DNA of 64,000 nt from Hyperoplus lanceolatus (lineage: Eukaryota; Chordata; Actinopteri; Uranoscopiformes; Ammodytidae). The number at the start of each line of letters is the position of its first letter. The first letter of the stretch is position 1. The notes under the pieces are model-generated. The model was not told the DNA's origin. It saw only the letters and a list, made by a program, of their open reading frames with translations, and ran no database searches. Location of the stretch: NCBI GenBank assembly GCA_026929865.2, contig CM049416.1, forward strand, positions 10,969,501 through 11,033,500, written 5' to 3'. A program made the translations under genes and the position numbers. This document shows, in pieces, positions 1 to 13,130 of the stretch.

Positions 1-632
1 AGTCCTAGATTCAGTGTGTAAATATGATCTGCAACACATCATGGAGGCAAATCTTTGGTGAACAAGAGGCCCAAACACACGACTCACGAAGGAGCGGGGA
101 TGACACGAAGCATGCCCGCCGCCGCCTCAGCTGAAGCCAGAGCTGTTTATTGGATCCGTCAACAGCCGCTCACTTGAGTCTTAAATGGACTGCGAGTATC
201 TATGCCGATTCTCTTCGGTACCGCCGCGTTACCGCCCGCAGTATACCAGCCTCACAGCTTATCTATTCACTTTGAACATAGCCAACATGCTTTACACTGC
301 ATCTGTACACTTATCAAACCAACAAAGCGGGTTCTCCACTCTGGTTTTGGGTTCCAACCAAAAAGCTGGAGTGAAAGGATCCTATGGACAGGAAAAACGT
401 CTGTGGGGGGTGGATAAAATAATCTGTCTGACATTTATCCGCGGGGGTGTACTCAGGGAAACCAAAAGTTCCCATCAGCCTTACGTTTGATTTACAGTCT
501 ATTGGTTTAACGTTTGCCAGAGGGGACCTCTATCTGGACATCAGCTGTTCTACAGTCAATTTCTGCCTGACCCCACTTGGGGGTGAATTTTCCGCTCGAT
601 CCTATTAACGCTGGCACACACCTAAATGGAAA
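1..632. other. Intergenic, no gene seen
   Basis: Short frames only. The stretch 240-330 has a gctttacactgcatctgtac wording like the SINE that follows and may be an eroded relative. Confidence 0.5.
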
Positions 633-906
633 ATGGACTTGTATAGCGCTATATCTCTGTTTATCACAGACCCAAAGCGCTTTACATTGTTTTTGTACAC
701 ATTCACCCAGTCACACACACATTCATACACCGATAGCAGCAGCTACCACGCAGGGTAGGCTTAGCACTAGGGTGCTAAGCTAACTATCGGGAGCAATTCA
801 GGGTTCAGTGTCTTGCCCAGTCGACATGTGGCGGGGAGACGGGGGATCGAACCTCCGACCCTGCACACCAGAGGCGAACTCCCTACCCACTTCGCCACTG
901 CCATAC
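633..906 (-). mobile_element. tRNA-derived SINE, minus strand
   Basis: On the minus strand the A box is tggcgaagtgg (near 900) and the B box is ggttcgatccc (near 852). The body has the word gtgtatgaatgtgtg and a tail with gtaaagcgctttgg and atagcgctatacaag, the L2-type 3' tail motif. The unit is therefore a SINE that probably borrows L2 machinery. Ends are approximate. Confidence 0.75.
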
Positions 907-911
907 CCACC

Positions 912-921
<10 letters not shown>

Positions 922-953
<32 letters not shown>
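922..953. repeat. (TG)n microsatellite
   Basis: About 16 uninterrupted TG units directly beside the SINE. Confidence 0.98.
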
Positions 954-955
<2 letters not shown>

Positions 956-1110
956 TTAGGTCAGCTAGGTCAGCATGTGTCTCACGTGTTTATAGGAGAT
1001 TGTAATAACGAATTCGCAAGGTCATCAATTAGGCTACTCTGTCAGTCATGGGATGGAAGCGGCTGGGCCTTAGTCATTGAATGTACACGGCACAGATCAG
1101 AACAGACGTG

Positions 1111-1114
<4 letters not shown>

Positions 1115-1147
<33 letters not shown>
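1115..1147. repeat. (GT)n microsatellite
   Basis: About 16 uninterrupted GT units. Confidence 0.98.
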
Positions 1148-1148
<1 letters not shown>

Positions 1149-1274
1149 CAAGGCTCCCATGCAATGCTTGAGCAAAGAGGAGACAAGACACATTTTTACA
1201 GGAGACATTACAGCCGCACACTCACTCTGGAGCACAGACACACAGATATAAATACAACCCCCCCCCTCCCACAT

Positions 1275-1275
<1 letters not shown>

Positions 1276-1359
<84 letters not shown>
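1276..1359. repeat. (CA)n microsatellite, about 84 bp
   Basis: About 42 perfect CA units after a C-run. Perfect arrays of this length are usually highly polymorphic. Confidence 0.98.
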
Positions 1360-1856
1360 ACACCAACTGTTTTGCTTTGCCGGGGAGGTTGTTGCCATGG
1401 CTCAGCGCGAGCATATTGATTGGTCGCCCCTGCTCATCACGGTAGGAACTCACCAGTTGGATTGGCCGGTTCGGTAAAGGGAGCGTTTCAGGATGTTTTC
1501 CCATCTCCTCCTGTACCACCAACTGCTGGATCTCTCATTACTCTCACTATCTCCACACACTGCTCATCCATTTTAATTAGCTCAGCTTTACAAAGGTGTT
1601 TTTCCCCCCGTCTCTTCCTTTTAATGCAGCAGGAAAGGTAGTGTAAGATTTCCCCAGAACAGATCTCTCCACATTATCATATGAATGATGATTCATGTAA
1701 GAAATGATCACAGGGATTTATTGATTTAACTAGTCTTTGCCAGGATGTGATGAAGCTCACATGCAAGAAGGTCAGCGGGGGTGGCTGATATATGCTGTAT
1801 GCAGTGGTAATATATATGCAGCGCAAGGACATAATCATGGAACAGAATAAAAAGCA

Positions 1857-1904
<48 letters not shown>
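1857..1904. repeat. Compound (GCAC)n(CA)n microsatellite
   Basis: Four GCAC units pass into about 16 CA units. Confidence 0.95.
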
Positions 1905-1906
<2 letters not shown>

Positions 1907-2335
1907 CCTGTCTGCGGTTTATGTCTGTTGATGAGCACCAATGACAAAATATGTCCTCGGCCTCAGGGTGAGCACGCTAATGTGTGTTTGAACGTCCACG
2001 TTGTGCATTTTGTGTGTCTGAGTGTCGCACACCTCTGGCTGTGTGTGTTTGTGTGTGTGTGTGTGTGCACGCTGCAATGTATGTGCTGAATTAAACAAGG
2101 TCACTCAGTGCAAAGCTGACTTCTCCAGGCAGCCCCCCCCACACACACACACAAACAGTCACTTTTACATTGAACCAAGACAGACCCTCTCCGTCTATAC
2201 ATAGGTATAGGGGTGTAAAGGCCCCACCTCTGGAAGACATTGAAGAGATAAATAGTCACCCCAAAAGGAATAATTGCAATTGACAATATTGATTATATAT
2301 TGATTTTGGTCTGATGCTCCTCAAAGGAATTATTT

Positions 2336-2560
2336 GACATTTCGAAAAAAACAATGCTCATTTCCTTCCTTCCTGAGTATTCCTTCCTTCCACGAGAAAT
2401 CGATGACTGAAAAAAGATTGGAAGAAGGTTAGAAAACTTAACTGGTAGCCAGACAGAGCCAGGCGCGAATGAGCATCGCTTAGCATGAAGCCTGGTTGCT
2501 GGTTACAGCTCTTAGCCTAACATATAGCACTCAGATATGAGTTAGATGTGACCAGTTCAA
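2336..2560. repeat. Dispersed fish repeat fragment
   Basis: Contains ttgacatttcg, agacagagccaggcg, gcttagcatgaagcctgg and atgagttagatgtgacc, matching the vocabulary of the fragments at 19000 and 29040 but strongly diverged. Confidence 0.4.
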
Positions 2561-2679
2561 CCAATCATTTCTGTGAATAGTTTGAAGAATGATCTAATGG
2601 TCAAAAGGAAATTAAATTATGCTTACAACCCTTTGTTGGTTCCCTGTTTCACGAATTTGCGAACCATTGTTTATATATA

Positions 2680-3514
2680 GGGGAGAACGGGGTAATCTGA
2701 GCCACTTTTTACATTTGCTCCCCTCTAAGCGAGCTAAAACGATTTATCACTCACATTTACACATTTCCCATTAATTCAGGATGGAAATGAGCATTAGCAG
2801 AATTTTTTCAATACAAAGGGTAGTGAAAATATGATTGTTTTAAAAAAAGTTGTCATGTGACTCCGTTTACCCCAGCTTTGGGGTAAACTGATCCACTTAC
2901 TTTTTCCACTCTGAAACTACCATAACAACACATATTGTAACAGTAAGAATCCTGAAAGCTAGCCACACATTCCAGAACTAATGTCGGACTAGTAAAATAA
3001 TGATGGGGTTTGGTCAATTAAGCAAAGCAAATTTTCTAAACACTTGAAAGTAACTCTGAACAAAATCAAATACAACATATTATAATTCAAAAGGTTTTAA
3101 TAAGATTCAAATGAAAGATAGAACCAGTTAAATTAGAACACAGTCTGGGGGTCAGAACACAGGACCCTTAGAGCCAGCTAGTGTCTGGGGGTCAAAGCAT
3201 AGGAAAATCAGAACCAGTGAGAACAGCCTGGGACTCAGAACACAGGAGAAGACACAACTGGATTATAACATCAGCCTGTCATACTCTACAACTAGGCCTA
3301 CTCTACATTCCAGCCCTGAAGGTTACAGGGAAAGAGGAGAAGGTGCTCTTTCCGTGTGGTTGCCCCAGGTCGTCTTCCTGGTGTATTTCCTTGGCATGAT
3401 GGCTTTTCTACAATGTTTATGACATTAAAATAAAACATATGTTATGTAATATTACATTAAAATTGTGCCTCATGGTGGGGGAAAGTGCAGTGGCTCACTT
3501 TCCCCCACCACCCC
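2680..3514. mobile_element. DNA-transposon-like unit with diverged inverted ends
   Basis: The left end ggggagaacggggtaatctg + agccact and the inverted right end ggggtggtgggggaaagtga + gccact are clearly related. No target duplication was found and the true right end may lie further out. It contains an imperfect tandem repeat at 3110-3250. Confidence 0.45.
3110..3250. repeat. Imperfect short tandem repeat (three degenerate copies)
   Basis: The phrase cagtctgggggtcagaacac, followed by agga...agaaccag, recurs three times with variation (near 3140, 3180 and 3225) at about 45-55-bp spacing. Confidence 0.5.
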
Positions 3515-3813
3515 AATTTGAGAAAAAACTACCTCTCTTAGCATTTCAGGCTAATCTTCAGTTATCAGCATCACATGGTTTCATATGTTGGTAGTTCATC
3601 AACACGTATGATAGAAGTTTTTCTACGTGAATACATTTGCTTCGGCACAACAGTTGATTAAGTTGACAGCAAGAAAATGTACTTTTACATGCAAAATACC
3701 TATTTTGGTTTAAAAAACATGCTTACCACAGCACCATGAGGTCCTCTCTTTCAGGGCCATGGGGAAATGAGAGGGGCTTGAAAACATATATCTCACATGA
3801 CCACAAATGTTTG

Positions 3814-3951
<138 letters not shown>

Positions 3952-5548
3952 ATACTTGTTGTCACTTCGAACTTCACACCTAAATGACAAGAAGTCTTTT
4001 CAGCTAAACATCACCAGAACACTGCGCCTACAGGTTTACCGCCTAGTGTCCCAATGACAAGGGGTGCGTGTGTAGCCGCCGCGTAGGATGCAGTGCGCTT
4101 CCCAATTGAACATCATTCTCCCGTCTCCAAACAGGCAACCTTATCTTTATCACTTTCTCTAGTAAAAAATGAACAAGGGGGGAGCACACGCTAAGAAGAA
4201 GCCAATTATCGTCAGTTAGACTACACAGTATACCTGTCACTCCTTTTACTAGGCATTCAGGGTTCAAATGTAGTCCATCATCATTTTTTTTACAGGGGGC
4301 CCGGTGAATACGATGATGTTATTTATAGGCGGCTGTTTACCTTTCCATCAGCGCTGTCACCCCCTCCATGCGTGTTTACTGCGCCTCCCCGCTCACCTCC
4401 GCATTGACAGGAAAGCGTGGTTTGATAATAGGGAGAAATTCCACTTCCCTTACTTGTAATGTCTGTATGTGTCTGTGGTGTCTGTAGATTTTTCCTGCGT
4501 CAAAGGCAAAAACGCGCACGAAGAGATCCCCAGCAAGCTGTGCGTTCATATACGTCGCAGCAGGGAGGCAAATTTGAAAACGCTGGTTCCATAAATAATA
4601 TACAAAATGGCTACAAATCTCTCGCATATGGTTATAAAGTAGAACATAAAAGAGGACAGAACAGAAGCAACCTGTCATCCGTCACAGCAGTCCGACAATC
4701 AATGAAGTAACATCTGAGAGGTATGCAGTGCAGACAAACGCATTAATCAAAAACGGCCTGATTGCGATTACACCTGATTTATATTTCCTTAGCTTTTTTG
4801 TGCAAGTGTGTTTGTGTGTGTGTGCATGCACGTGGCTTTTTGTCGGTGCCTGTGGCCTGAATTGATTGCTTTGTTAGTGCAAAAGGTACTTATGGTGCTA
4901 AATCTGGCTCATAATCCTTGCTGCCCAAGCAATTGCAGCGTTTGTAAAAAATCTGGTCACGATATTCTGTAAACTGTATGCTATATTTAAATGAATCATT
5001 TTGCTTGGGGAGATACAATGTGGATTAACAGTGGGGTCGGCCGCAGGTATCTCTTTGCTTGGGTGAGCGTTAGGATTCAAAGGCAGTTTAAAGGTACGTT
5101 AGGCCACGGCTAAAGAAAAGTGTCGCCTGTCAAAGGGCCCAGTAGATTTATGACAGCACAGCCCGATAGCCACTGAAAGGCCTAATGAAACATGATTTAA
5201 CATGAATACTGGGCTTCTAAAGGAATGCTAACACAGCGTTTGACACATTTATGTATGTGTTGGGTAACGTCAAATATCGACAATATTTTTTTATAAATGC
5301 CTCTACTGCAATTTGATAAAAAGGAATTGGCACGGACACATTGCAAGGCACTTACACAATGCAGGGTTGACGCAGTTCATATAACAAAAAACAAAAAAAA
5401 TTAAAATAGCACAATGTACTGCAGAGAAATACCACAATACCAGATCCATTGTCCTACATTCTTGTTTCATAAGATAATTGGAAGTTCTGTGAAAGTGAAG
5501 GTTGTTTTTCTCCAAAAAAGATGGTTTGGTTGGCATAACAGCTCAGGG

Positions 5549-6165
5549 CTAGCCTGGCTCCGCCCGCCCGCCTACTTCCGGCCAAATTTCATTTTCCCTT
5601 CAGTAGTCAGTCTGGGTGTACAGTGCATTTCCCAGCTTTAGCCGGAGAATCTACAGTCGTCCAATCAGCGAACAGAGCGAGTGGCTGAGAACGATGACGT
5701 CGAAGTCGCGCTCCAGTTTCAGTTGAATGCTGCGCTCCTTTATACTCGGAAGAAGGAGATTTCCGACTTGGTAGTTCCGAGTTCCGACCTGTCTGTGTTC
5801 CAGTGCATCTGCTCGCGAAAGTATGGACGCCTAAAATCTTTCTCGTCCAAATAACTAAACGTTAGGCTCTAACAAGTTACTGTTGCCAGGTACCGGTAGA
5901 TTCATAGACTACAATATGTAGTGAAGTTGGAAATTTCCGAGTTCCCTGTACAACTGGAATGCACCGTCAAAAGCCGGCTCATGACACACGTGACGACCAA
6001 ACGTGATGCGATTGGTTGGCTAATCCAGAGTGGCACTGGGCAGATCCAATAGTTTTAAACTTCAACAGACACCCGCCTCCAAGAGAGTGAACGTTTGCCA
6101 ATTACAGCACTTCCAGACCTTCTGTACAAATGAAATGAAGTACGATGGTCTGGTTGGACCAGGCT
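5549..6165. mobile_element. 617-bp MITE-like element, copy 1
   Basis: The unit starts ctagcctggctcc and ends ggttggaccaggct, giving a short inverted terminal word AGCCTGG/CCAGGCT. It is flanked by the direct repeat agctcaggg (5540-5548 and 6166-6174). A second full-length copy lies at 62263-62882 with different flanks. No transposase frame is present. An 8-9-bp duplication suggests hAT, Merlin or Mutator-type mobilisation; I cannot choose among them. Confidence 0.8.
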
Positions 6166-6266
6166 AGCTCAGGGCAGCGCTGTTATTCAACCCTGTTGCA
6201 AAACCAAACATGATGGTTGACTCTTGCTATCAGACGGAGTTAAGGGGGGGAATTCACATATTTTTA

Positions 6267-6296
<30 letters not shown>

Positions 6297-6297
<1 letters not shown>

Positions 6298-6500
6298 GCA
6301 AGGCAAGGCAAGTTTATTTATATAGCACAATTCAAACACAAGGCCACTCAAAGTGCTTTACAGGGGCAAGATTAAAATACATAAAACACATTAGAAGACA
6401 TTTAAAAGCGAATGAAAAGAAGTAAAACATTTAAATAAAATAAAAAGTACAGGTTAAAATGGAAACAGAAAAGTCTTCAGACTCGATTTAAAAGAACTGA
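6297..6500 (-). mobile_element. L2-like LINE 3' end
   Basis: Read on the minus strand it ends tgtaaagcactttgagtggc ... gtgctatataaataaacttg followed by (TTGCC)n. This is the typical 3' end wording of fish L2-like elements. No reverse transcriptase frame is attached, so the copy is 5'-truncated. The upstream limit is approximate. Confidence 0.6.
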
Positions 6501-8281
6501 GGGTTGCAGCAGACCAGAGAGAGAGGTCACTGTAGTCCCTTTTCTGGGTAAACCCCTATTATCTGTCTGCCACCTTCCAATATTTTTCAGTGGAGATCAG
6601 CATGACTCTTGGCTGTCTCACTGTGTAGCTGTGCGCAGGAAGTCCCTGTCTTTGTTCAAAAAGTAATTTCCTCATTAGAAACCACAGAGTCACTGAATGT
6701 CCCCAGACACATGCTCTCCTGTCATATCTTTCCCTTGATAAAAGTGGTTAGCAAGTGATTGGAAAAAATCATCCGCTGTTTTTATCCTCGCCATTTATGC
6801 TTTGCCAATCTCCTTTAAAGTGACTACGAGGAACTTTCAGTTTTTGTTGGTTGTAGAAGCCCCTTAAGACAGAAGCGGTAGTTTTGTTACGACACGAATG
6901 CCTGCTGTTGTAAAGATCTTTACTAGGGTATGCCAGCAGCTTGGGGAAGCGAGTGAAGGAGAGACCGCAGGATGCATCCTGATGATGTAGTGTATTTACT
7001 GTATGTGACTGTAAGATTAACAATGGCAATACGACGATGGTGAAGCAAAGTACACTTTTATTTGGTAGTGTTTGGATGTTCCGCTGTGCCTGCTGTAAAT
7101 CGTTTTGTCTTAGTTCCCTGGAGATCGTACCCAGGCAAAGGCAGTTATAACTATATATAAACATAGCATTCTTCTCGCAGATGGTCTCTTTTGATCATCA
7201 GAGGAAAGATTTGACTTGCATCATAAACGTTTAAAAAGTTCCTCATACAGTCAATTTTGCTTGCACTCCCACGAGGTGATGCCATTTGAAAAATGCAACC
7301 AAATCTTGTTTTGTCAATTGACAATATCCATGCATATTGCCAACAGCAGAAACTGTCCAACACACAACAGTAATTGCTTGTTATGCAGCAAGGCCCTATA
7401 ACGGTTAGATGTGATGGGTTCATTTCAGGACCAGTGCTGCTTCCCCCGAGCATGTCTGTGTGGATGGCCTCTGACCGTCTGAGTTGTCATCATCCCCCTC
7501 CCATAAGCCAAGTCAACACATCAACATATGCCTATTCTAGTAAACTGGTGTCAGGTATGGCGACCTCTTTGTCTATTTAGGTAATGAAAGAAAACACTTT
7601 CAAAGAAGAACAAACTGAAATCTCCTGAGTTGCCTTTTTGTCTTGCTCTTCACGTACATGTAGATTTACAGCTGGAGGCTCAACACTCTGCCAGCAGATG
7701 CACCAGATAACCTCATATCAGACTTTACAGCTCTGCAGCCATCCGTTTTTTTAGACCCTACGGAAACAGAGCTTTTTTTTCCCCTTGTGCACAGAGAAAA
7801 AACATGCCCCCCGCAGAAACGGTTAAAAAAAGAAATGAGTGGAGAAAATCAATGGATAATTTTCCTATCTGTTACGATAACAATTTACTCCCCCAGCTTC
7901 ATTCCTTTTTGTTTCCTCCAAATAAGTAATAGATTATTGGGTTGAAATTGCTTGTGGTGTGATGTGCCCTGAGCAGAGCCCCCTTTTCAATTCTGTTCAT
8001 ATTCTACAGATAATGATGTTGTTTGCTAGAAAGTGTCGACTCCGTTGACTCAACCCTGTTTAATGTTGTTCATTTAAAGGATCAGTGGAGAGAGAACGCA
8101 CTGTGAGACATTTTTGGGAATTCAAATGAATGTTTACTCAAGTACGTAAGTGTGAATTTGAGGTACAGGAACTTTACTTGAGCATTTAGTCTCACTTTAT
8201 ACTTCAATCCAGGGACAATATTGCACTGAAGTCTTCACTATATTTTTATATGACAGCTATAGATTCCAGTTGCTTTACCAG
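6501..8281. other. Intergenic, no gene seen
   Basis: Unique-looking, moderately AT-rich sequence. The frame on the minus strand at 7164-6769 (131 codons) has no recognisable domain and no splice-supported context. Confidence 0.5.
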
Positions 8282-8285
8282 TTAA

Positions 8286-8544
8286 AGCTGGGGTATGTGA
8301 TTTCTGATTGGTCAAAGTTAACATGAGCTGACACTTTGACCAATCAGAGCGAGGCTCCGATTCTCTGTTCTTATTGGCTGTTGTTGGGACTGTCCATTCA
8401 CTTTGGCACAGCTTTGTTGGTGTAGAGCGTGTCACGGAGGGACCATAGGGGAGGGACCAAAGAGAACAAGGGGAGCGGTTGAGGTATTTGGATTTGAATC
8501 TCTATCCCAACTGCCATTTTCTCACCAAATCCTCCACCCCAGCT
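8286..8544. mobile_element. TTAA-flanked MITE (piggyBac/Kolobok-type)
   Basis: Inverted ends agctggggtatgtgattt and, from the right, agctggggtggaggattt are each bordered by TTAA (8282-8285, 8545-8548). Size about 259 bp and no coding capacity. TTAA duplication is the signature of piggyBac and Kolobok transposases. Confidence 0.75.
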
Positions 8545-8548
8545 TTAA

Positions 8549-11500
8549 GCTTTTTTTTTTGCATGCAAAGATACACGAAAAATGACAAGTACAGCTGAAA
8601 ATCACGGGTTTAATTGACTCTTTCTGGCAAATAGTTTGGTATTTTTTCCCAATCAGAAATGTTTTACTGATCCAGCTTATCAAATGAGAAGTTTATAAAA
8701 AAAAGGTATTTATTAGAGATTGGGACTATTGGTTGGAGGGAACTTGTGATGGCGTTTCTCACTTTTTTCTTTCAAATTTTTAACCAAACAATCAAATGAA
8801 CAAATAAACAAGAAAATAATAGGAATGACAAATTCATAAATAATGAAAAACAACAATTTGTAGCATTTTACTTTCATGCCAAAGTACTAATGATTAAATG
8901 ATTAAACATTTAATAGTATGGCAGTCACAGGAGTATTTTTTCTGCATTGAGTAATCATTTATAATACTTTAAGTACATTTTTCTCATTATACTGGCTCTA
9001 CAAACATGTCTCATAGATACTTGGTCACCAAACGACCTGAATGATCTCAGGATGTGTGTGTCCCTGTCTTTCTTTGTTGCTTTTTAGTTGGACAACTACA
9101 ACTGTTCGCTTCAAAAAGCCTTGGTTGTTGGGACTAACCTTACACTCTGCTTTACGCCTGACTCCATCCGTGTCTGACTTTGTACATGAGTGGTTTCTCC
9201 ATCTCCAAAATTGAAAATAATCTCTGTCCAAGCTGTGTCAACTTGTTACACTGTTCTTTTGATAAGGATCTAAGCAGAGCATGTTCAAGATTTGAATAAC
9301 ACAGCATCTGACTATATTAAATATAAATTTGAAAATATTCTGCTTAAAGCAAATAAACCCCATGCTTTTCTTCCACACTTTGACATCAATGCAGCTCTGT
9401 CTAATCCAATTTATTGCTGATGGATTTTCTATTTTTTGCTTCTCCTCGTCTCGCTTCAGCAGGCTCATCAGTTCTGAGATCGGCATTGGTTTATTAACTT
9501 CCCGGGTGGACAGATATCTTTGGCCTATCAGCCAGTTTCCCGGTTTTGCTTGCTGGGTTTCTGCTATCCGCGTGCAATACATCAAAACGCACCATGGAAA
9601 ATCCACCTATTTATTTCACAGTCCAATTCCTCCCCTCATTATTCTGCAGTTCTTTCACTCAGCTGTGAAGAAGAACAGAAAAGACATGGTCAAGACACAA
9701 GAGCTGAAAGAAGACTTGAAACGGCAAGAATGATTTGAGATCAATTTCACCGGCTGGAGTTGCACTTGTGCATTGAGGCGAGAAAAACAATATCACTGTA
9801 TTGATTGATCAGGACCAGATAGACCTGACCATGTTAGAAGGTAAGGTTAAGTAGGGCTTTTTTTAAATACCAAAAATGTCAAGGAAGAAGAAGAACAAAG
9901 GCAAGGCTTTCCGTTCTATATTCATCAAAGAGTATTTATTTAATAGTCAGCGCCAATTGTTCAGGCAGTGTGGTAAGGAACATGAAATTGGAGCGTTGGG
10001 GGAAATCCAGCAAACACAGGATGAATTAGAGTCTGAAGCAGAGCATAGAATTAAAAAGTTAGATGACATTCACGCTAAGAAAATAAATCCCCTTCAGAAG
10101 GGGCGAATAATTAGATCAGCACTGTTTACCCCCTGAAAAGGATACAAAAATAAAATATAATCAAAGAACGGTAAAATTGTGAATGCATAGGACAGCACAA
10201 GGCTAACTCAATCAACCCAATGACAAAAGGCAAAACACATTGCAAAAGAAAAACGAGTGCTGATTAAATAAGGGACAACAAAACTGCAGGAAAATGATCA
10301 AACAGCAATTCAAGAAAAGGCAAATTGATCTGTCGCAAAGTCTTCTACAAAAAGGAAACAAATAAGGTGAGATAGTAGGCCTGCTAATGGTGAGCTGCTA
10401 TTGACAATATTTTTGTAGCAATGTATCAAATAGCTATGTGTATGAGGAAAAACAGGGGTCATGAAGTCAAGAATTTACAAAGAACCATCACCCTATTTGG
10501 AAGTTCAGCTTAGCTCAAAGTAGGCTATAGTGTTAGGGTCATTCAGCTCATCATTTTGGTCTCATAACATGCAGATATTTCAGTCAAACAATAAACATAA
10601 AACTATGTAAGGTAAAGGATAAATGTATGCATGAGTCGGAGAAAGCACATCATGTTTTGGACTTATTTACCAATTGCAACTGCAATCCTGTCTCTTGGAA
10701 ATCACATTTCTATAATCCTGTTAGATGTATAGGCATAACCTTCAACCTAATGCAATAGAGTGCTCCTGTATGCGTCACTATTGATCGATTACAAAACAAC
10801 TCTAATGTTTACATGACAATTTTTATTTGTCCATATTTTTCATAACTGGAAGCTAATAAACGCAGCGGCACGTTATAATACTCAGCAAATAATATGCAAT
10901 GGGGTCAGCACTGTGTCAGTCTTAAAGATGCAAAGTAGAAGAAATTCTCACATAAACTGTTTGCTGGTGGGACAAAAATTGCTGAAATAAGGGGTTTCAG
11001 GTTGCTTGCATTGTTCTTGCCTAAACGCACACAGCAACAAATTTAAAAACATTTACAAATGTGAAGAGAAGAAGAAATGGTGCAAATAATAACCTCAGTG
11101 ATTTGCTTTTATTTGGTCCGTTTTATTGAAAGCAAAGATTCCCTGTGAAATAAATTGCCTAAGTATACAAAAGCAGACGGAAAGGGAAATAAAATATGCT
11201 AATAAACAGTAGCAGCTCCCATCTGCTGTAGAAAATAGGAGCAATAGTCATTATCACAACCCATTAGACAACGCTGCAGAGGAAGTTCATAGGACAATTT
11301 TTAACCAGATGTATTACACTAACCCGCAGTGGTATCAGTGTCACTTTAGTCTATTACAGTACTAACTACATGCATCAATCATATAAAGATGGCCTAATGG
11401 ATGTGCTCATCAAACAGATAACTGATTCATTTTGTTATGCTAATTGAATTGTAACTCAAGTGTGGTAAAGATTTGCTTATGCAACCAGGTTGGAAGAAGT

Positions 11501-12480
11501 CAATCAAATAGCAGACAACAATTGTATTTATTTATTTTTTGTCTAAAAATAGTAAGTTCCAGTTGGACTTTAAAGTGCACATTTGGGTGAGGCCGGTGTC
11601 ACGCTGAGGCTAAGTGGCATGTCACGCCGACCATTTAGAAAAACCCAGATGTTTAGGGACGTTAAGAGGAAAAAAGATGGAAACCTTTGCTCAACCCCAA
11701 GAGCAGAGTTGCCATGGTGACGAGGCCTTTCTGTGCGGCGGTTGCTCAAAAAGCTCCCAATGATTCCACTGTATGCAGACTAATAATAAAACGCCTAAAA
11801 TATGAATCACACAAAGCATGTTATCAGCATATAGGATCAGTGTAAGTGACTCCACATCTACACTGTAGGTGAAAGGTATTCAAGAGGATTAAGGGAGCTA
11901 CTCAACCTGCGTTTTTAGACTATTTAAATGACTATAGTCTTTCAACTTCCTGAACCCGCTTTTAACTGTTGGCCAACTTGATTTTTATTAGATATGTGCG
12001 CGGTTGTTTTCATCAAACACTTGTGTACAATGTGAACACACAACAAGGGTCAGTTTCATAAAACACCTGTCACATAGCCTAGGTAAGCGAGGGTCTTTCA
12101 GTGTGATAGGTGAACGTTGGTGTAGTGGATGTCCAAAGAATCCCAATGGTAAGTTGTTGTATTCATGTTGAACACTGTCTAATCCATGTAGGCCTAGGAC
12201 TTAGTTTATGCTGTATATGCAGAAGGGGAAAATGCAGTCGAAACTAAGTTCACTGCATATCCAGTTGATTTGCATTTTCCCAGACGAATACACAAAGCCA
12301 TGTGCGTATATATCGTGTGTTGTGCATAAATCAACAAGGATAATAGCATCAGGTGGATGAGGTGCTTCTCACTTCACAGTCACCAGAACCCAGCTTTCTG
12401 AAAATGCTTTCAGACAGACAAATCTTGCTTCCCAACAAAATAAAAAAAACTGGGCGGAAGAATATTGAAGCGGATCATAA
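8549..12480. other. Intergenic, AT-rich, largely repeat-free
   Basis: Nearly 4 kb without a clear transposon or microsatellite, unusual here. No coding exon recognised. It includes an X-box-like word gttgccatggtgac at 11708-11721. Confidence 0.5.
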
Positions 12481-12529
12481 GTCTCCTCTGTCACATCGCC
12501 TCGTTCACTCACTCATGAGATGTTAACCA

Positions 12530-12720
12530 CGTCGACCAATGAGAGCGGGCGCTCCTCTCAGCCAGACCGGCGAGTCGCTATGACAACAAGCACTTGACAA
12601 GGAGGAAATCGGGGTTTGATGTGTTGAGAGAACTACTCTGGTCATCAAAAGAAAACTGCTGCCTTAAATAAGGGAGCCCTCCTGGAGACAACTCTATAAA
12701 AAAAAAGAAAAAAAACTGTC
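12530..12720 (+). promoter_or_regulatory. Possible promoter-like block
   Basis: A CCAAT box (12536-12540), GC-rich flanks, an RFX X-box-like word on the minus strand (gttgtcatagcgac, 12587-12574) and a TATA-like ctctataaaa near 12692 occur within 160 bp. There is no transcript evidence, and each motif alone is weak. Confidence 0.2.
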
Positions 12721-13130
12721 CACTCTGTTGGACTGATGGAGCTCGTAAATGTAATTCACATAATCTGTTTCCATTTTGTCAAAGAGAGCTTATGAATAAG
12801 GAGCCTCATTGCCTATTCAGAGACAATGAGCGTCAATGTCAATGGGATGTCAGTGGGACGACTTTCCCTTCATCTATTAACCTCTGGACGGGTGGCCGCC
12901 AAGCCGAGACCCCCACAACTCATTATTGATGCTTTCTAATTAGTCTTGTGGATCTCTTTGATCTTGTTATTCACCGCTGTGCCTGCCTCCCATACCCTTT
13001 GGAAACAGCAAAAAAAAAATTCTTCCCATGCTGTGATTTACAGTTATTGCGTGCCGAGGCCATGGCTAGGTAATTTGGAGATGAAAATGAGCAGGGACAG
13101 TTGAAGTCTGTAACTCACTCACTCACTCAC

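Noticed and set aside
840-906. tRNA gene on the minus strand
   Set aside because: Head of a tRNA-derived SINE; it continues into an L2-type tail.
1208-1522. Open frames of poly Cys-Val or His-Thr over CA/GT arrays (also at 21309-21822, 27047-27563 and elsewhere)
   Set aside because: They are translations of dinucleotide repeats, open in several frames on both strands, with no splice or domain support.
6769-7164. 131-codon minus-strand frame
   Set aside because: No family resemblance and no neighbouring exon; probably chance.
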